Assembly: GCA_017989935.1 (NCBI GenBank)
Contig: JAGNOY010000083.1
Location: 1-7,839 of the forward strand
Reading direction: 5' to 3'
Source of the DNA: Chitinophagaceae bacterium
GTDB taxonomy: Bacteria > Bacteroidota > Bacteroidia > Chitinophagales > Chitinophagaceae
Length of the DNA: 7,839 bases
Shown here: positions 1-6,411 of the stretch, piece by piece
Position numbering within the stretch: position 1 is the stretch's first letter
Layout: the number at the start of each line of letters is the position of its first letter
Program-made: the position numbers and the translations under genes
The notes under the pieces: model-generated
Database searches by the model: none
What the model was told of the DNA's origin: nothing
Seen by the model: the letters and a program-made list of their open reading frames with translations, nothing else

Positions 1-1217
1 CCAAGCGAGATATTATTGAAACAGTTACTGCTAGTGGAAAAATTTATCCTGTTTCGGAAGTAAAAATTAGTCCAGATGTATCTGGAGAAATCACACAAAT
101 TTTTGTTGAAGAAGGTGACAGTGTAAAGCGTGGACAATTGTTAGCCAATATTAATTCTACCATTTATAAATCAATGGTCAATAAGGCAAATGCCCAATTA
201 AATCAAACCAAATCTTCTGTATCCAATGCCAATGCATTGATGCAGCAAGCCAAGGCTCAGCTTGATCAGGCTGCAGCTACCTTTATTCGTAACCGCGAAT
301 TGTTTGAAGATAAAGTAATTAGCGCGGTTGAATTTGAATCTGCAGAAGGAACTTACAAATCAGCCCAAGCAAATTATAAAGCTGCTTTAGAGAATATCAA
401 AGGCAATCAATATGGCGTAGCAAGTGCCAATGCCAATGTTACAGAGGCAGTACAAACATTACACAAAACCACAATTTTTTCTCCTATGACAGGCATTGTT
501 TCTGCTCTATTTATTAAAAAGGGCGAACGTGTGGTAGGTACAGCCCAGATGGCAGGTACGGAACTCCTGAGAGTCGCTGATATGAGTAAGATGAAAGTAG
601 ATGTTGAAGTAGGCGAAAATGATATTCAAAAAGTGAAGTTTGGCGATACTGCCAATGTAGAAGTGGAGGCTTATCCATCACGAAAGTTTAAAGGCCTGGT
701 TGTGCAGATTTCGCAATCAAGTACTTCGATAGGCGCTTTACAAAACATGACCGACCAAGTGACGAACTATACAGTGAGTGTTGAAATTATTCCAGAGAGC
801 TATCAAGATTTGCTAGAAGCGGATACGCGACATTTCCCATTCAGACCAGGTATGTCGGCTTCGGTTGAAATTTTAACCAAGCATCAATTGCAAATACTTT
901 CTGTGCCGATTAATGCGGTTACTACGCGTGAAGACATTGAAGAGGAAGAAATAGAAAATGACAAGCAAAAAAAGAATGATCAAATTAAAGAATATGTGTT
1001 TGTGGTGAATGAAGAAAATAAAACGATATTAAAGGAAGTAAAAACAGGTATTCAAGACAATCAGTATATTCAAATACTCAGTGGTTTAAAGGAAGGCGAA
1101 CAAGTAATTATCGCTCCGTTTAGCGCCATTGCACGTACGCTTAAAAAAGACAAGAAGGTAAAAATTGTACCTAAGAAAGACTTGTTTGACAAGAAGAAAA
1201 AAGAAGGCGAAGAGTAA
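1..1217 (+). CDS. Efflux periplasmic adaptor subunit (MacA/HlyD-like), 5'-truncated
   Basis: Membrane fusion protein that would link an inner-membrane ABC or RND pump to an outer-membrane TolC-like channel. The reading frame is open from base 3, so the window edge cuts the gene; 404 residues are visible, and the N-terminal membrane anchor or signal (perhaps 40-60 residues) is missing. Visible in order: a first half-lipoyl/barrel-sandwich segment with SPDVSGEI and EEGDSVKRGQLLA (about bases 70-150); a long Ala/Gln/Asn-rich helical hairpin, probably coiled coil (about 160-460); the second lipoyl half with SPMTGIVSALFIKKGERV (about 480-535); then beta-barrel and membrane-proximal domains to the end. 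The TTG at 138 is internal, not the start. The tail is very rich in Lys/Asp/Glu. No pump gene follows on this strand; the permease at 2207 converges with it and is not in its operon, so partners should lie upstream. The substrate cannot be told. Confidence 0.93.
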   Translation, partial: KRDIIETVTASGKIYPVSEVKISPDVSGEITQIFVEEGDSVKRGQLLANINSTIYKSMVNKANAQLNQTKSSVSNANALMQQAKAQLDQAAATFIRNRELFEDKVISAVEFESAEGTYKSAQANYKAALENIKGNQYGVASANANVTEAVQTLHKTTIFSPMTGIVSALFIKKGERVVGTAQMAGTELLRVADMSKMKVDVEVGENDIQKVKFGDTANVEVEAYPSRKFKGLVVQISQSSTSIGALQNMTDQVTNYTVSVEIIPESYQDLLEADTRHFPFRPGMSASVEILTKHQLQILSVPINAVTTREDIEEEEIENDKQKKNDQIKEYVFVVNEENKTILKEVKTGIQDNQYIQILSGLKEGEQVIIAPFSAIARTLKKDKKVKIVPKKDLFDKKKKEGEE

Positions 1218-1254
1218 AGTTTAATCGTTGGTTACACTAAAAAAATAAAATTTA

Positions 1255-1338
1255 TTTGGGCGGCGAACACGCTTTCCGCGACAAGTCCTCCCACGCCAGA
1301 GCGCGTGTTGCGGGCTTTCTGCTGCAATCGTTGCCGCA
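1255..1338 (+). repeat. E1: GC-rich 3'-end element, copy 1
   Basis: Starts 37 bases after the adaptor stop codon and reads in the same direction as that gene. It begins TTTGGGCGGC followed by AACACGCT, continues with AAGTCCTC (1283-1290) and a small hairpin CACGC/GCGTG (1292-1296/1303-1307), then GGGCTTT and ends ATCGTTGCCGCA. AACACGC (1266-1272) could instead pair with GCGTGTT (1303-1309). Its boxes recur in the same order in E2, and the 3' half recurs more loosely in E3. It is far more GC-rich than the surrounding DNA. It has no U-tract, so it is not a classical terminator. The function is unknown. Confidence 0.75.
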
Positions 1339-1418
1339 GTGTGTAGTTCATTTCAAGAAGTGTAAATTTTTGATTGATTTAGTTTTCACAAAATCTCTGC
1401 GGTGAATGAAAAGAGAGA

Positions 1419-1439
1419 ATGCTTATCCGTTAAGTTACC
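1419..1439 (+). repeat. 21-bp box, left member of the large inverted pair
   Basis: ATGCTTATCC...AAGTTACC on the plus strand. It matches the reverse complement of 2007-2027 at 18 of 21 positions, and the pair encloses 609 bases. Related boxes lie at 4437-4457 and 4486-4506. It sits 80 bases beyond E1, in the same relative order as the boxes beyond E2 and E3. Confidence 0.65.
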
Positions 1440-1479
1440 TAACAAAACTAATAAACTCAGATGTCAACTATATACCAAG

Positions 1480-1645
1480 ATATTTAATCTCGTCGCAGAG
1501 TCTCTGCCTCAGGACTCTGCGAAAAAGAAATGACTAAATTCCAAATTAAATATCTCATGAAAATGAAAGGCATTGAGTTTGTTTTATTGTAAAGTGGTTT
1601 TCAAAGCCGCAGAGTCCTGAGGCAGAGACTCTGCGGAGAATGGAA
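1480..1645 (+). repeat. 166-bp direct repeat, copy A, with nested palindromes
   Basis: Identical to 1833-1998 except at two positions (1534 C/G and 1545 A/G). A perfect 28-bp inverted repeat (1494-1521 and 1608-1635) brackets an 86-base AT-rich middle. Each 28-bp arm is itself a palindrome of CGCAGAGTC, ten bases, then GACTCTGCG, so the repeat can fold either as one long hairpin or as two small ones. The copy ends in GAATGGAA. The next 34 bases (1644-1677, overlapping the last two) resemble 4450-4483, as if this copy lies next to or inside a fragment of the 21-bp-box element. Type unknown; it could be a REP/MITE-like unit. Confidence 0.9.
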
Positions 1646-1832
1646 GATACCCTAATGTTTTTCCACTTTTGCCATGACGCAAAAGTTGAGCAAAAAGTCT
1701 AGGCTCAAGATTCTTGGCATAAAAATAATTTCATCTACGCCACTTTTATCCAAACTCGCACATGAAGATATTCGCCATATAGCAACATTCGTTTGTGCTC
1801 AAACAGTGGATAAAAGTTTGGCTTCGGTTTCA

Positions 1833-1998
1833 ATATTTAATCTCGTCGCAGAGTCTCTGCCTCAGGACTCTGCGAAAAAGAAATGAGTAAATTCCAAGTT
1901 AAATATCTCATGAAAATGAAAGGCATTGAGTTTGTTTTATTGTAAAGTGGTTTTCAAAGCCGCAGAGTCCTGAGGCAGAGACTCTGCGGAGAATGGAA
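1833..1998 (+). repeat. 166-bp direct repeat, copy B
   Basis: Second copy of the 1480-1645 unit, 353 bases downstream in the same orientation, 164 of 166 bases identical. Its perfect 28-bp inverted arms are at 1847-1874 and 1961-1988, each internally palindromic with 9-bp stems. It ends eight bases before the 21-bp box at 2007-2027. The near identity implies recent duplication or gene conversion. The direct orientation would allow recombination that deletes one copy and the 187 bases between. Confidence 0.9.
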
Positions 1999-2006
1999 AG
2001 CAAACG

Positions 2007-2027
2007 GGTATCTTTACGGATAATCAT
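2007..2027 (-). repeat. 21-bp box, right member of the large inverted pair
   Basis: Read on the minus strand it is ATGATTATCC...AAGATACC. It matches 1419-1439 at 18 of 21 positions and 4437-4457 at 18 of 21. The four following plus-strand bases (AAAA at 2028-2031) also match the TTTT that precedes the 4437 copy, giving a 25-bp stretch with 22 identities. It lies 49 bases beyond E2. Confidence 0.65.
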
Positions 2028-2076
2028 AAAAGAGCGTAATCTTTAGCACTTTTTAAAAACGAAAGTTTGTTTGTAT

Positions 2077-2196
2077 TGCGGCAACGATAGAACGTAAAGC
2101 CCGGAATCCGAAAGGCTACACGACATTCAATCGAACCTGAAACTTCCTAGCCGATTCGGATGAGGACTTGCAGAGATAGCGTGTGTGCCGCCCAAA
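2077..2196 (-). repeat. E2: GC-rich 3'-end element, copy 2
   Basis: Reads on the minus strand, beginning ten bases after the permease stop codon, so it is in the sense orientation of that gene. In that direction it starts TTTGGGCGGC then ACACGCT, continues AAGTCCTC, then a long variable hairpin (minus-strand ATCCGAA and GGCTA pairing with TAGCC and TTCGGAT; plus positions 2106-2118 and 2148-2161), then CCGGGCTTTACG, and ends ATCGTTGCCGCA. The outer boxes match E1 closely while the hairpin sequence and loop differ completely, which suggests that structure is kept rather than sequence. Confidence 0.75.
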
Positions 2197-2206
2197 GAAT
2201 CATTAA

Positions 2207-3430
2207 TTATTTTACCCTGAGTTCAATGGGTTTGTTAGCAGCCTTCCATGCAGGAAATATGGAAGCGAGTATACCAATCAGCATCACGGTTGAAAATACC
2301 AAGAGGATATCCGAAGGGATAATTTTTACAGGATAGGCTTCTACCAAAAATGAGCCGTTGCCTCCGAGTTTCACGATTCCGAATTTTTGTTGAATGAAGC
2401 AAACACTTAATGCGACTATAGTTCCAATAGTAGCACCAAATCCTGCGAGGAACAAACCTGTTGTCAAGAAAATTTTACCAATAGTAAGTTTGCGCATGCC
2501 CATCGCTTTTAAGATGGTAATATCTTTTTGCTTCTCCATCACCAACATAGATAAAGAGCCTATCATATTGAAAGAAGCAATAAAAAGAATGAGGGTTAAA
2601 AAAGAAAAGACAAACCAACGTTCGCTACTTAAAATGAAATACAACGTTTTGTTTTGTTCATAGCGCGATTCGATTTTCAATTTGCCTGCAGGTAAAAAAT
2701 CTTGTATCTGTTGTTTGATTTCGCTGACAGTGCTTTGGGGATCTAAGGCAATTTCAATTGAAGATAATTGATTTGATTTTTCGCTAAAAGCTTGCAAGGA
2801 AGCTAAAGAGGAGAATGCGTATTGATTATCTATCTCTTCTTGCAACATATACAAGCCTTGGACACTTAGGAGTTGACTTTGATAAGCTTCGGTGGGATTA
2901 GACATAGAGGATTGTCCACGAAAAGCATAGGCTTTGATGGGCATACCTGTAGATACGCTGACCCCTAATCGATTAGACAAACCTATGCCTAATACAATAG
3001 GCGTAATATCACCAGAGGCTTGTATGTCCATATCACCTTCCATGAGTTTAGAACTTAGATTGGTTACCTTGTCGTAATTCGAATCGATGCCTTTGATGGT
3101 TGCAACAACTTGATTTTCATTGAAAGAAAGCAACATTTTTTCTTCTAAGCATTTGCTTACCTGTTGTACTTCTTGAATGGCTTGAAGTTTTTTAATAAAT
3201 AGCTCGTCATCTTCAAAGGTTTTTCCTTCAACTGCTGTGATTTTTAGTGCGGGATAAAAATTAGAATATAAATCTTTGATGAAAAATTCAAATCCGTTGA
3301 ACACAGAAAGCACTATCATTAAGGCTGCACAACCCACAGCCATTGCCATTACACTGATCCAGGCAATAATTTGAATGGCTTGGGCTGATTTTTTTCCTTT
3401 AAGATATCTCCAAGCAAAATGAAAAATCAT
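2207..3430 (-). CDS. FtsX-like ABC transporter permease, LolC/LolE type
   Basis: Inner-membrane permease of the LolCDE/MacB superfamily; in the Lol system such subunits extract lipoproteins from the inner membrane using the LolD ATPase. The protein has 407 residues, a normal length for the LolC/E group. Visible order: cytoplasmic start with RYLKGKKSAQAIQIIAWIS; transmembrane segment 1 at about 21-44, ending in the family-typical LSVFNGFE; a large periplasmic MacB-like domain at about 49-270; then segments at about 272-297, 319-346 and 374-394. The coupling-helix region EKQKDITILKAMGM (299-312) is typical of LolC/E. The ATG is the natural start for this N-terminus. No ATPase gene is next to it, and the response regulator upstream is divergent, so it appears to be a single-gene unit. 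Bacteroidota genomes carry several such permeases, so a true lipoprotein-sorting role is inference. E2 follows its stop by ten bases. Confidence 0.9.
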   Translation of the reverse strand: MIFHFAWRYLKGKKSAQAIQIIAWISVMAMAVGCAALMIVLSVFNGFEFFIKDLYSNFYPALKITAVEGKTFEDDELFIKKLQAIQEVQQVSKCLEEKMLLSFNENQVVATIKGIDSNYDKVTNLSSKLMEGDMDIQASGDITPIVLGIGLSNRLGVSVSTGMPIKAYAFRGQSSMSNPTEAYQSQLLSVQGLYMLQEEIDNQYAFSSLASLQAFSEKSNQLSSIEIALDPQSTVSEIKQQIQDFLPAGKLKIESRYEQNKTLYFILSSERWFVFSFLTLILFIASFNMIGSLSMLVMEKQKDITILKAMGMRKLTIGKIFLTTGLFLAGFGATIGTIVALSVCFIQQKFGIVKLGGNGSFLVEAYPVKIIPSDILLVFSTVMLIGILASIFPAWKAANKPIELRVK

Positions 3431-3548
3431 AGGCGGTGAAATTACAAAAAAAGAGACATAGTTGCTGAATTGAGCATTTGGAATGGCTTGTAATGATGAA
3501 TATGGAAGAAAGCTTCATGGCTTGTTTAACAAAATATTACACCCAATA

Positions 3549-3581
3549 TTTGCGGCTACCCTAAAGGCTTCACTACTTTTG
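3549..3581 (+). promoter_or_regulatory. Bacteroidota-type promoter of the response regulator
   Basis: TTTG at 3549-3552, 21 bases, then TACTTTTG at 3574-3581, matching the Bacteroidota -33 (TTTG) and -7 (TAnnTTTG) consensus. Transcription should begin near 3588, leaving a leader of only about 14 bases before the ATG at 3602. No Shine-Dalgarno sequence is evident, which is usual in this phylum. This is the best promoter match in the window. Confidence 0.6.
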
Positions 3582-3601
3582 GCCTACTAAAATACAAGAT
3601 C

Positions 3602-4351
3602 ATGGAAAAAGCAAAAACAGATATGGAACAAACAACTCATCAAGAAAAAGTACTTAAATCAAAAATTCTTTTAGTAGAAGATGATCCGAATTTTGGAAAG
3701 GTTTTGAAAAACTACCTCGAACTAAATGATTATGTAGTAGAGTTGGCAAGGGATGGTATTTTAGGTTTAGCAGCCTTTAGAAGAGAGAAATACGATTTAT
3801 GTATACTTGATGTGATGATGCCAAATTTGGATGGATTTTCATTAGCCGAAGAAATACGTAATGTAGATATTGATATTCCTTTATTTTTCTTGACTGCTAA
3901 AAACATGAAAGAAGATATTTTGAATGGATATCGTTTGGGCGCTGATGATTATATTCTTAAACCCTTTGATAGTGAAATTTTACTTCTTAAGATAAAGGCT
4001 ATTTTGAAAAGAAATGCCGATTCCGTTGAGAAGCATAATGAAGCTTTTGAATTTACGATTGGAAAATTTTCATTCAACAGTAAATTGAGGGAGTTGGTTT
4101 TAGGTACAGAAAAGCATGTATTGTCACCCAAAGAAAATGATTTATTGAAAATGCTTTGCGAAAACATGAATGATTTATTACCTCGTGAACAGGCGTTGAA
4201 AAAGATTTGGGGCAGTGATACTTATTTTAACGGACGCAGCATGGATGTGTATATTGCTAAGCTAAGAAAATTCTTGAAAGATGACGAAGGCGTAGAGATC
4301 GTCAATATTCATGGAAATGGTTTCAGGTTAGTTGTAGCTGAAGAGAAATAG
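3602..4351 (+). CDS. OmpR-family response regulator, RprY-like
   Basis: DNA-binding two-component response regulator of 249 residues. After a short charged N-terminal extension (about 1-20) comes the receiver domain (about 21-137) with acidic pocket E26-D27-D28, phosphoacceptor D70 in LDVMMPNLDGF, T98, and K120 in ILKPF, all intact. The C-terminal winged helix (about 150-247) has a recognition helix around RSMDVYIAKLRKFL and ends with the wing NIHGNGFRLVV. The receiver wording is very like RprY-type regulators of Bacteroidota; direct orthology is inference, so no symbol is given. The ATG at 3602 follows the promoter closely; the Met at residue 8 is an alternative start. No histidine kinase is adjacent, and the gene is closed by its own terminator, so it is an orphan regulator here. 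It is transcribed divergently from the permease. Confidence 0.94.
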   Translation: MEKAKTDMEQTTHQEKVLKSKILLVEDDPNFGKVLKNYLELNDYVVELARDGILGLAAFRREKYDLCILDVMMPNLDGFSLAEEIRNVDIDIPLFFLTAKNMKEDILNGYRLGADDYILKPFDSEILLLKIKAILKRNADSVEKHNEAFEFTIGKFSFNSKLRELVLGTEKHVLSPKENDLLKMLCENMNDLLPREQALKKIWGSDTYFNGRSMDVYIAKLRKFLKDDEGVEIVNIHGNGFRLVVAEEK

Positions 4352-4371
4352 TAGAATTAATTTATATTAAG

Positions 4372-4401
4372 AAGACTCGTTGAAATGACGAGTCTTTTTT
4401 T
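4372..4401 (+). terminator. Rho-independent terminator of the response regulator
   Basis: A perfect 9-bp stem AAGACTCGT/ACGAGTCTT (4372-4380 and 4388-4396) with loop TGAAATG runs straight into a T-tract (4395-4401). It begins 20 bases after the response regulator stop codon. Confidence 0.9.
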
Positions 4402-4436
4402 GTGCATATACAACACTGACTTTTATATAAAATTTT

Positions 4437-4506
4437 ATGATTATCTACAAAGATACCTGTATCCTTTTCCACTTTTGCCTTGATGAGTAATTTAGCGGAT
4501 AATCAT
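4437..4506. mobile_element. 70-bp MITE-like element with 21-bp inverted ends
   Basis: The left end 4437-4457 (ATGATTATCT...AAGATACC) and right end 4486-4506 (minus-strand ATGATTATCC...AAATTACT) are inverted copies matching at 15 of 21 positions. Both belong to the same box family as 1419-1439 and 2007-2027. The 28-base middle contains TTTTCCACTTTTGCC (4465-4479), which recurs at 1659-1673 with the same seven-base spacing from an upstream AGATACC. Nothing is encoded. I see no convincing target-site duplication in the flanks, so calling it mobile is inference from terminal symmetry and multiple copies. Confidence 0.5.
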
Positions 4507-4546
4507 TTAGAAATTCTACTATGAATTCACAAGGTTGCAACTTAAT

Positions 4547-4675
4547 TGCGTGAAGGATCGAAGTGAAAATCCCATCTCGTTCTTCAAAACGAGATGGATT
4601 GGAACGAAGAGCCTGACCTGCGCCTAAAAGTTACATTTCAATCCTGAAAACAAACATGCGCAGGGCACCCCCAAA
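4547..4675 (-). repeat. E3: GC-rich 3'-end element, divergent copy
   Basis: Reads on the minus strand, starting three bases after the ABC-F stop codon. In sense direction it begins TTTGGGGGTGCCC then TGCGC, and ends with CCTTCACGCA, resembling the E1/E2 endings. It contains a perfect 10-bp hairpin, CCATCTCGTT/AACGAGATGG (4572-4581/4588-4597, loop of six), placed like the variable hairpins of E1 and E2, and an outer inverted pair CCTGCGC/GCGCAGG (4617-4623/4658-4664). The sequences flanking the hairpin (from 4553 and from 4596, both starting GGAT) are loose direct repeats. It is more diverged than E1 and E2 are from each other. Confidence 0.6.
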
Positions 4676-4678
4676 AAA

Positions 4679-6304
4679 TTAGGCATACATCTCTTCTCTT
4701 AGTTCTTTCACACGATCATTTTCTAGATACTCTTCGTACGTGCAGATTCTGTCGATAATGCCTTTTGGCGTTAATTCGATAATACGATTGCAAACTGAAT
4801 TCGCAAATGCTAAATCATGTGTGGCCATCAGAATTACACCTGGAAAGTCTAAGGCACCATTATTGAAAGCTGTGATACTTTCAAGGTCGAGATGGTTGGT
4901 TGGTTCGTCTAAAATAATGGCATTGGGATTTTGCAACATCATTCTGCTTAACATACAACGAACTTTTTCACCTCCACTTAATACATTTGTTTTCTTATTA
5001 ATTTCATCTCCTTGGAAAAGCATTTTACCAAAAAATCCTCTGAGAAAATCTTCATCAGCATCAGTAACAGTTGGGGGCACGTATTGTCTTAGCCAATCCA
5101 TCAACAACATCCCTTGTTCGAAGTAAGCTTGGTTGTTATTTGGCAAATACGCTTTGGTGATGGTAGTTCCCCATTCATAAGACCCTGAATCAGCTTTAGC
5201 TTCACCATTAATGATATTGAAGAAAGAAGTGACTGCCATTTGATTACGGCTAACTATGAGAACTTTATCGGTTTTACTTACATCGAAATTAACATCTTGA
5301 AATAAAACTTCCCCATCGAATGTTAGGGCCAATTTTTCAACTTTTAAAATATCATTTCCTACTTGTCTTTCAGGTTTGAAAATAATACCAGGGTATTTAC
5401 GGTTACTAGGTTTGATATCTTCGATAACCAATTTTTCCAAGGCCTTTTTACGTGAAGTAGCTTGCTTACTTTTACTTGCATTGGCAGAGAAACGAGCTAT
5501 AAAGTCTAATAAATCTTTACGTTTTTCTTCGTTCTTTTTATTCTTATCATTAATTTGTCGTGCAGCTAGTTGGCTACTTTCATACCAGAATGTATAGTTA
5601 CCAGTATAGATAGTAATTTTTGCACGATCTACGTCTGCAACATGTGTACATACAGTATCTAAAAAGTGACGATCGTGACTTACAACGATGGCTGTATTTT
5701 CGTAATCTGCTAAGAAATTTTCTAACCAACGAATGGTTTCTACATCTAAGTCGTTGGTAGGTTCATCTAATAATAGTACATCTGGATTGCCAAACAAGGC
5801 TTGCGCTAAGAGAACACGAACTTTTTGGGTTCCTGTAAGGTCTACCATGAGTGTTTGATGAATATCATCTTTAATACCTAAATTGGCAAGTAATTGTGCA
5901 GCATCACTTTCAGCGGTGTATCCACCCATTTCTCCAAACTCTGCTTCAAGCTCACCAGCCTTGATACCATCTGCCTCAGAAAAATCTTCCTTCATGTATA
6001 AAGCATCCTTTTCGAGTTGAATATCCCACATTTTTTTATTTCCCATCAGTACGGTGTTGAGCACTGTACAATCGTTAAACTCGAAGTGATTTTGCTTAAG
6101 AATACTTAAACGTTCATTAGGTGAAAGAGAAACAGTCCCTTTATTTGGTTCGATTTCTCCGCTGAGTATTTTAAGAAAGGTACTTTTTCCTGCACCGTTT
6201 GCACCTATGATTCCATAGCAATTTCCCTTGGTGAAACTAATATTGACTTCATCAAATAAAACTCTTTTGCCATAGGCTAACGAAACGTTGTTTGTAGATA
6301 ACAT
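4679..6304 (-). CDS. ybiT: ABC-F family ATPase, YbiT group
   Basis: Cytosolic ABC-F protein of 541 residues with two nucleotide-binding domains and no membrane part; ABC-F proteins act on the ribosome, with the inter-domain linker reaching toward the P-site tRNA. Domain 1 has Walker A GANGAGKST (34-42), a weak signature LTGTQ (156-160), Walker B VLLLDEPTNDLD (176-187) and switch H210. The linker (about 222-318) carries the YbiT hallmark RFSANASKSKQATSR (271-285). Domain 2 has a degenerate Walker A, SRNQMAVTS (352-360), in which the invariant Lys is Val, but an intact LSGGE (442-446), Walker B with E467, and H496. The likeness to E. coli YbiT runs from the first residues (NERLSILKQ, IRWLENFL) to the end. 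Its promoter is at 6339-6346 and E3 follows its stop. It is a single gene, divergent from the arginase-like gene. An antibiotic-resistance role is not suggested. Confidence 0.93.
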   Translation of the reverse strand: MLSTNNVSLAYGKRVLFDEVNISFTKGNCYGIIGANGAGKSTFLKILSGEIEPNKGTVSLSPNERLSILKQNHFEFNDCTVLNTVLMGNKKMWDIQLEKDALYMKEDFSEADGIKAGELEAEFGEMGGYTAESDAAQLLANLGIKDDIHQTLMVDLTGTQKVRVLLAQALFGNPDVLLLDEPTNDLDVETIRWLENFLADYENTAIVVSHDRHFLDTVCTHVADVDRAKITIYTGNYTFWYESSQLAARQINDKNKKNEEKRKDLLDFIARFSANASKSKQATSRKKALEKLVIEDIKPSNRKYPGIIFKPERQVGNDILKVEKLALTFDGEVLFQDVNFDVSKTDKVLIVSRNQMAVTSFFNIINGEAKADSGSYEWGTTITKAYLPNNNQAYFEQGMLLMDWLRQYVPPTVTDADEDFLRGFFGKMLFQGDEINKKTNVLSGGEKVRCMLSRMMLQNPNAIILDEPTNHLDLESITAFNNGALDFPGVILMATHDLAFANSVCNRIIELTPKGIIDRICTYEEYLENDRVKELREEMYA

Positions 6305-6338
6305 ATAAAATTGGGTCTTGTAATTTTTTACGAAGGCG

Positions 6339-6346
6339 CAAAGGTA
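6339..6346 (-). promoter_or_regulatory. -7 promoter box of the ABC-F gene
   Basis: On the minus strand the box reads TACCTTTG followed by CGCC, a strong match to the Bacteroidota -7 element TAnnTTTG, 34 bases before the ATG. No clear TTTG is seen 19-21 bases further upstream, so the -33 element is weak. Transcription would start about 28 bases before the ATG. Confidence 0.5.
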
Positions 6347-6411
6347 ATTTTTTTAGCCTAAAATTTTAAGTTGGATATGTTTAAATCATTATTTGTTTGC
6401 TAATCAGGCAC

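Larger units (their letters stand above)
1218..2206. other. 989-base non-coding island made of nested repeats
   Basis: This gap lies between the converging stop codons of the adaptor and the permease. I see no supportable gene in it. From outside inwards it holds E1 (1255-1338) and E2 (2077-2196) as imperfect inverted copies, the 21-bp boxes 1419-1439 and 2007-2027 as a second inverted pair, and a 166-bp direct repeat in two copies (1480-1645, 1833-1998) separated by 187 bases. The 187-base spacer holds an 11-bp inverted pair, ACTTTTATCCA (1742-1752) and TGGATAAAAGT (1807-1817), and a segment shared with the element near 4450. A fragment resembling the right end of the 166-bp repeat lies at 1395-1411. 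No transposase or other protein is encoded, so any mobility would have to be supplied in trans. Confidence 0.85.

Noticed and set aside
138..140. TTG at 138 as the start of the adaptor protein
   Set aside because: The frame continues upstream without a stop to base 3 and encodes the first lipoyl half-motif, so 138 is internal.
1255..1338. E1 as a rho-independent terminator of the adaptor gene
   Set aside because: Hairpins are present but no T-tract follows them, so a classical intrinsic terminator is not supported.
1674..1886. 70-residue plus-strand open frame beginning MTQKLSKKSRLKI
   Set aside because: It starts inside the segment shared with the 70-bp element and ends inside repeat copy B, using the palindromic arm as coding sequence. 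No promoter or family is recognisable; it looks like a repeat-derived false gene.
1480..1998. CRISPR array
   Set aside because: Only two long repeats with internal palindromes and one 187-base spacer; not the size or regularity of a CRISPR array, and no cas genes.
1217..3430. Adaptor and permease as one MacAB-type efflux operon
   Set aside because: They are on opposite strands and converge across a 989-base repeat island; the permease is of LolC/E type and lacks the fused ATPase of MacB.
2394..5597. Plus-strand open frames at 2394-2663, 4740-5126 and 5376-5597, and a minus-strand frame at 3949-4167
   Set aside because: All are antisense shadows of the permease, the ABC-F gene and the response regulator, with no recognisable protein.
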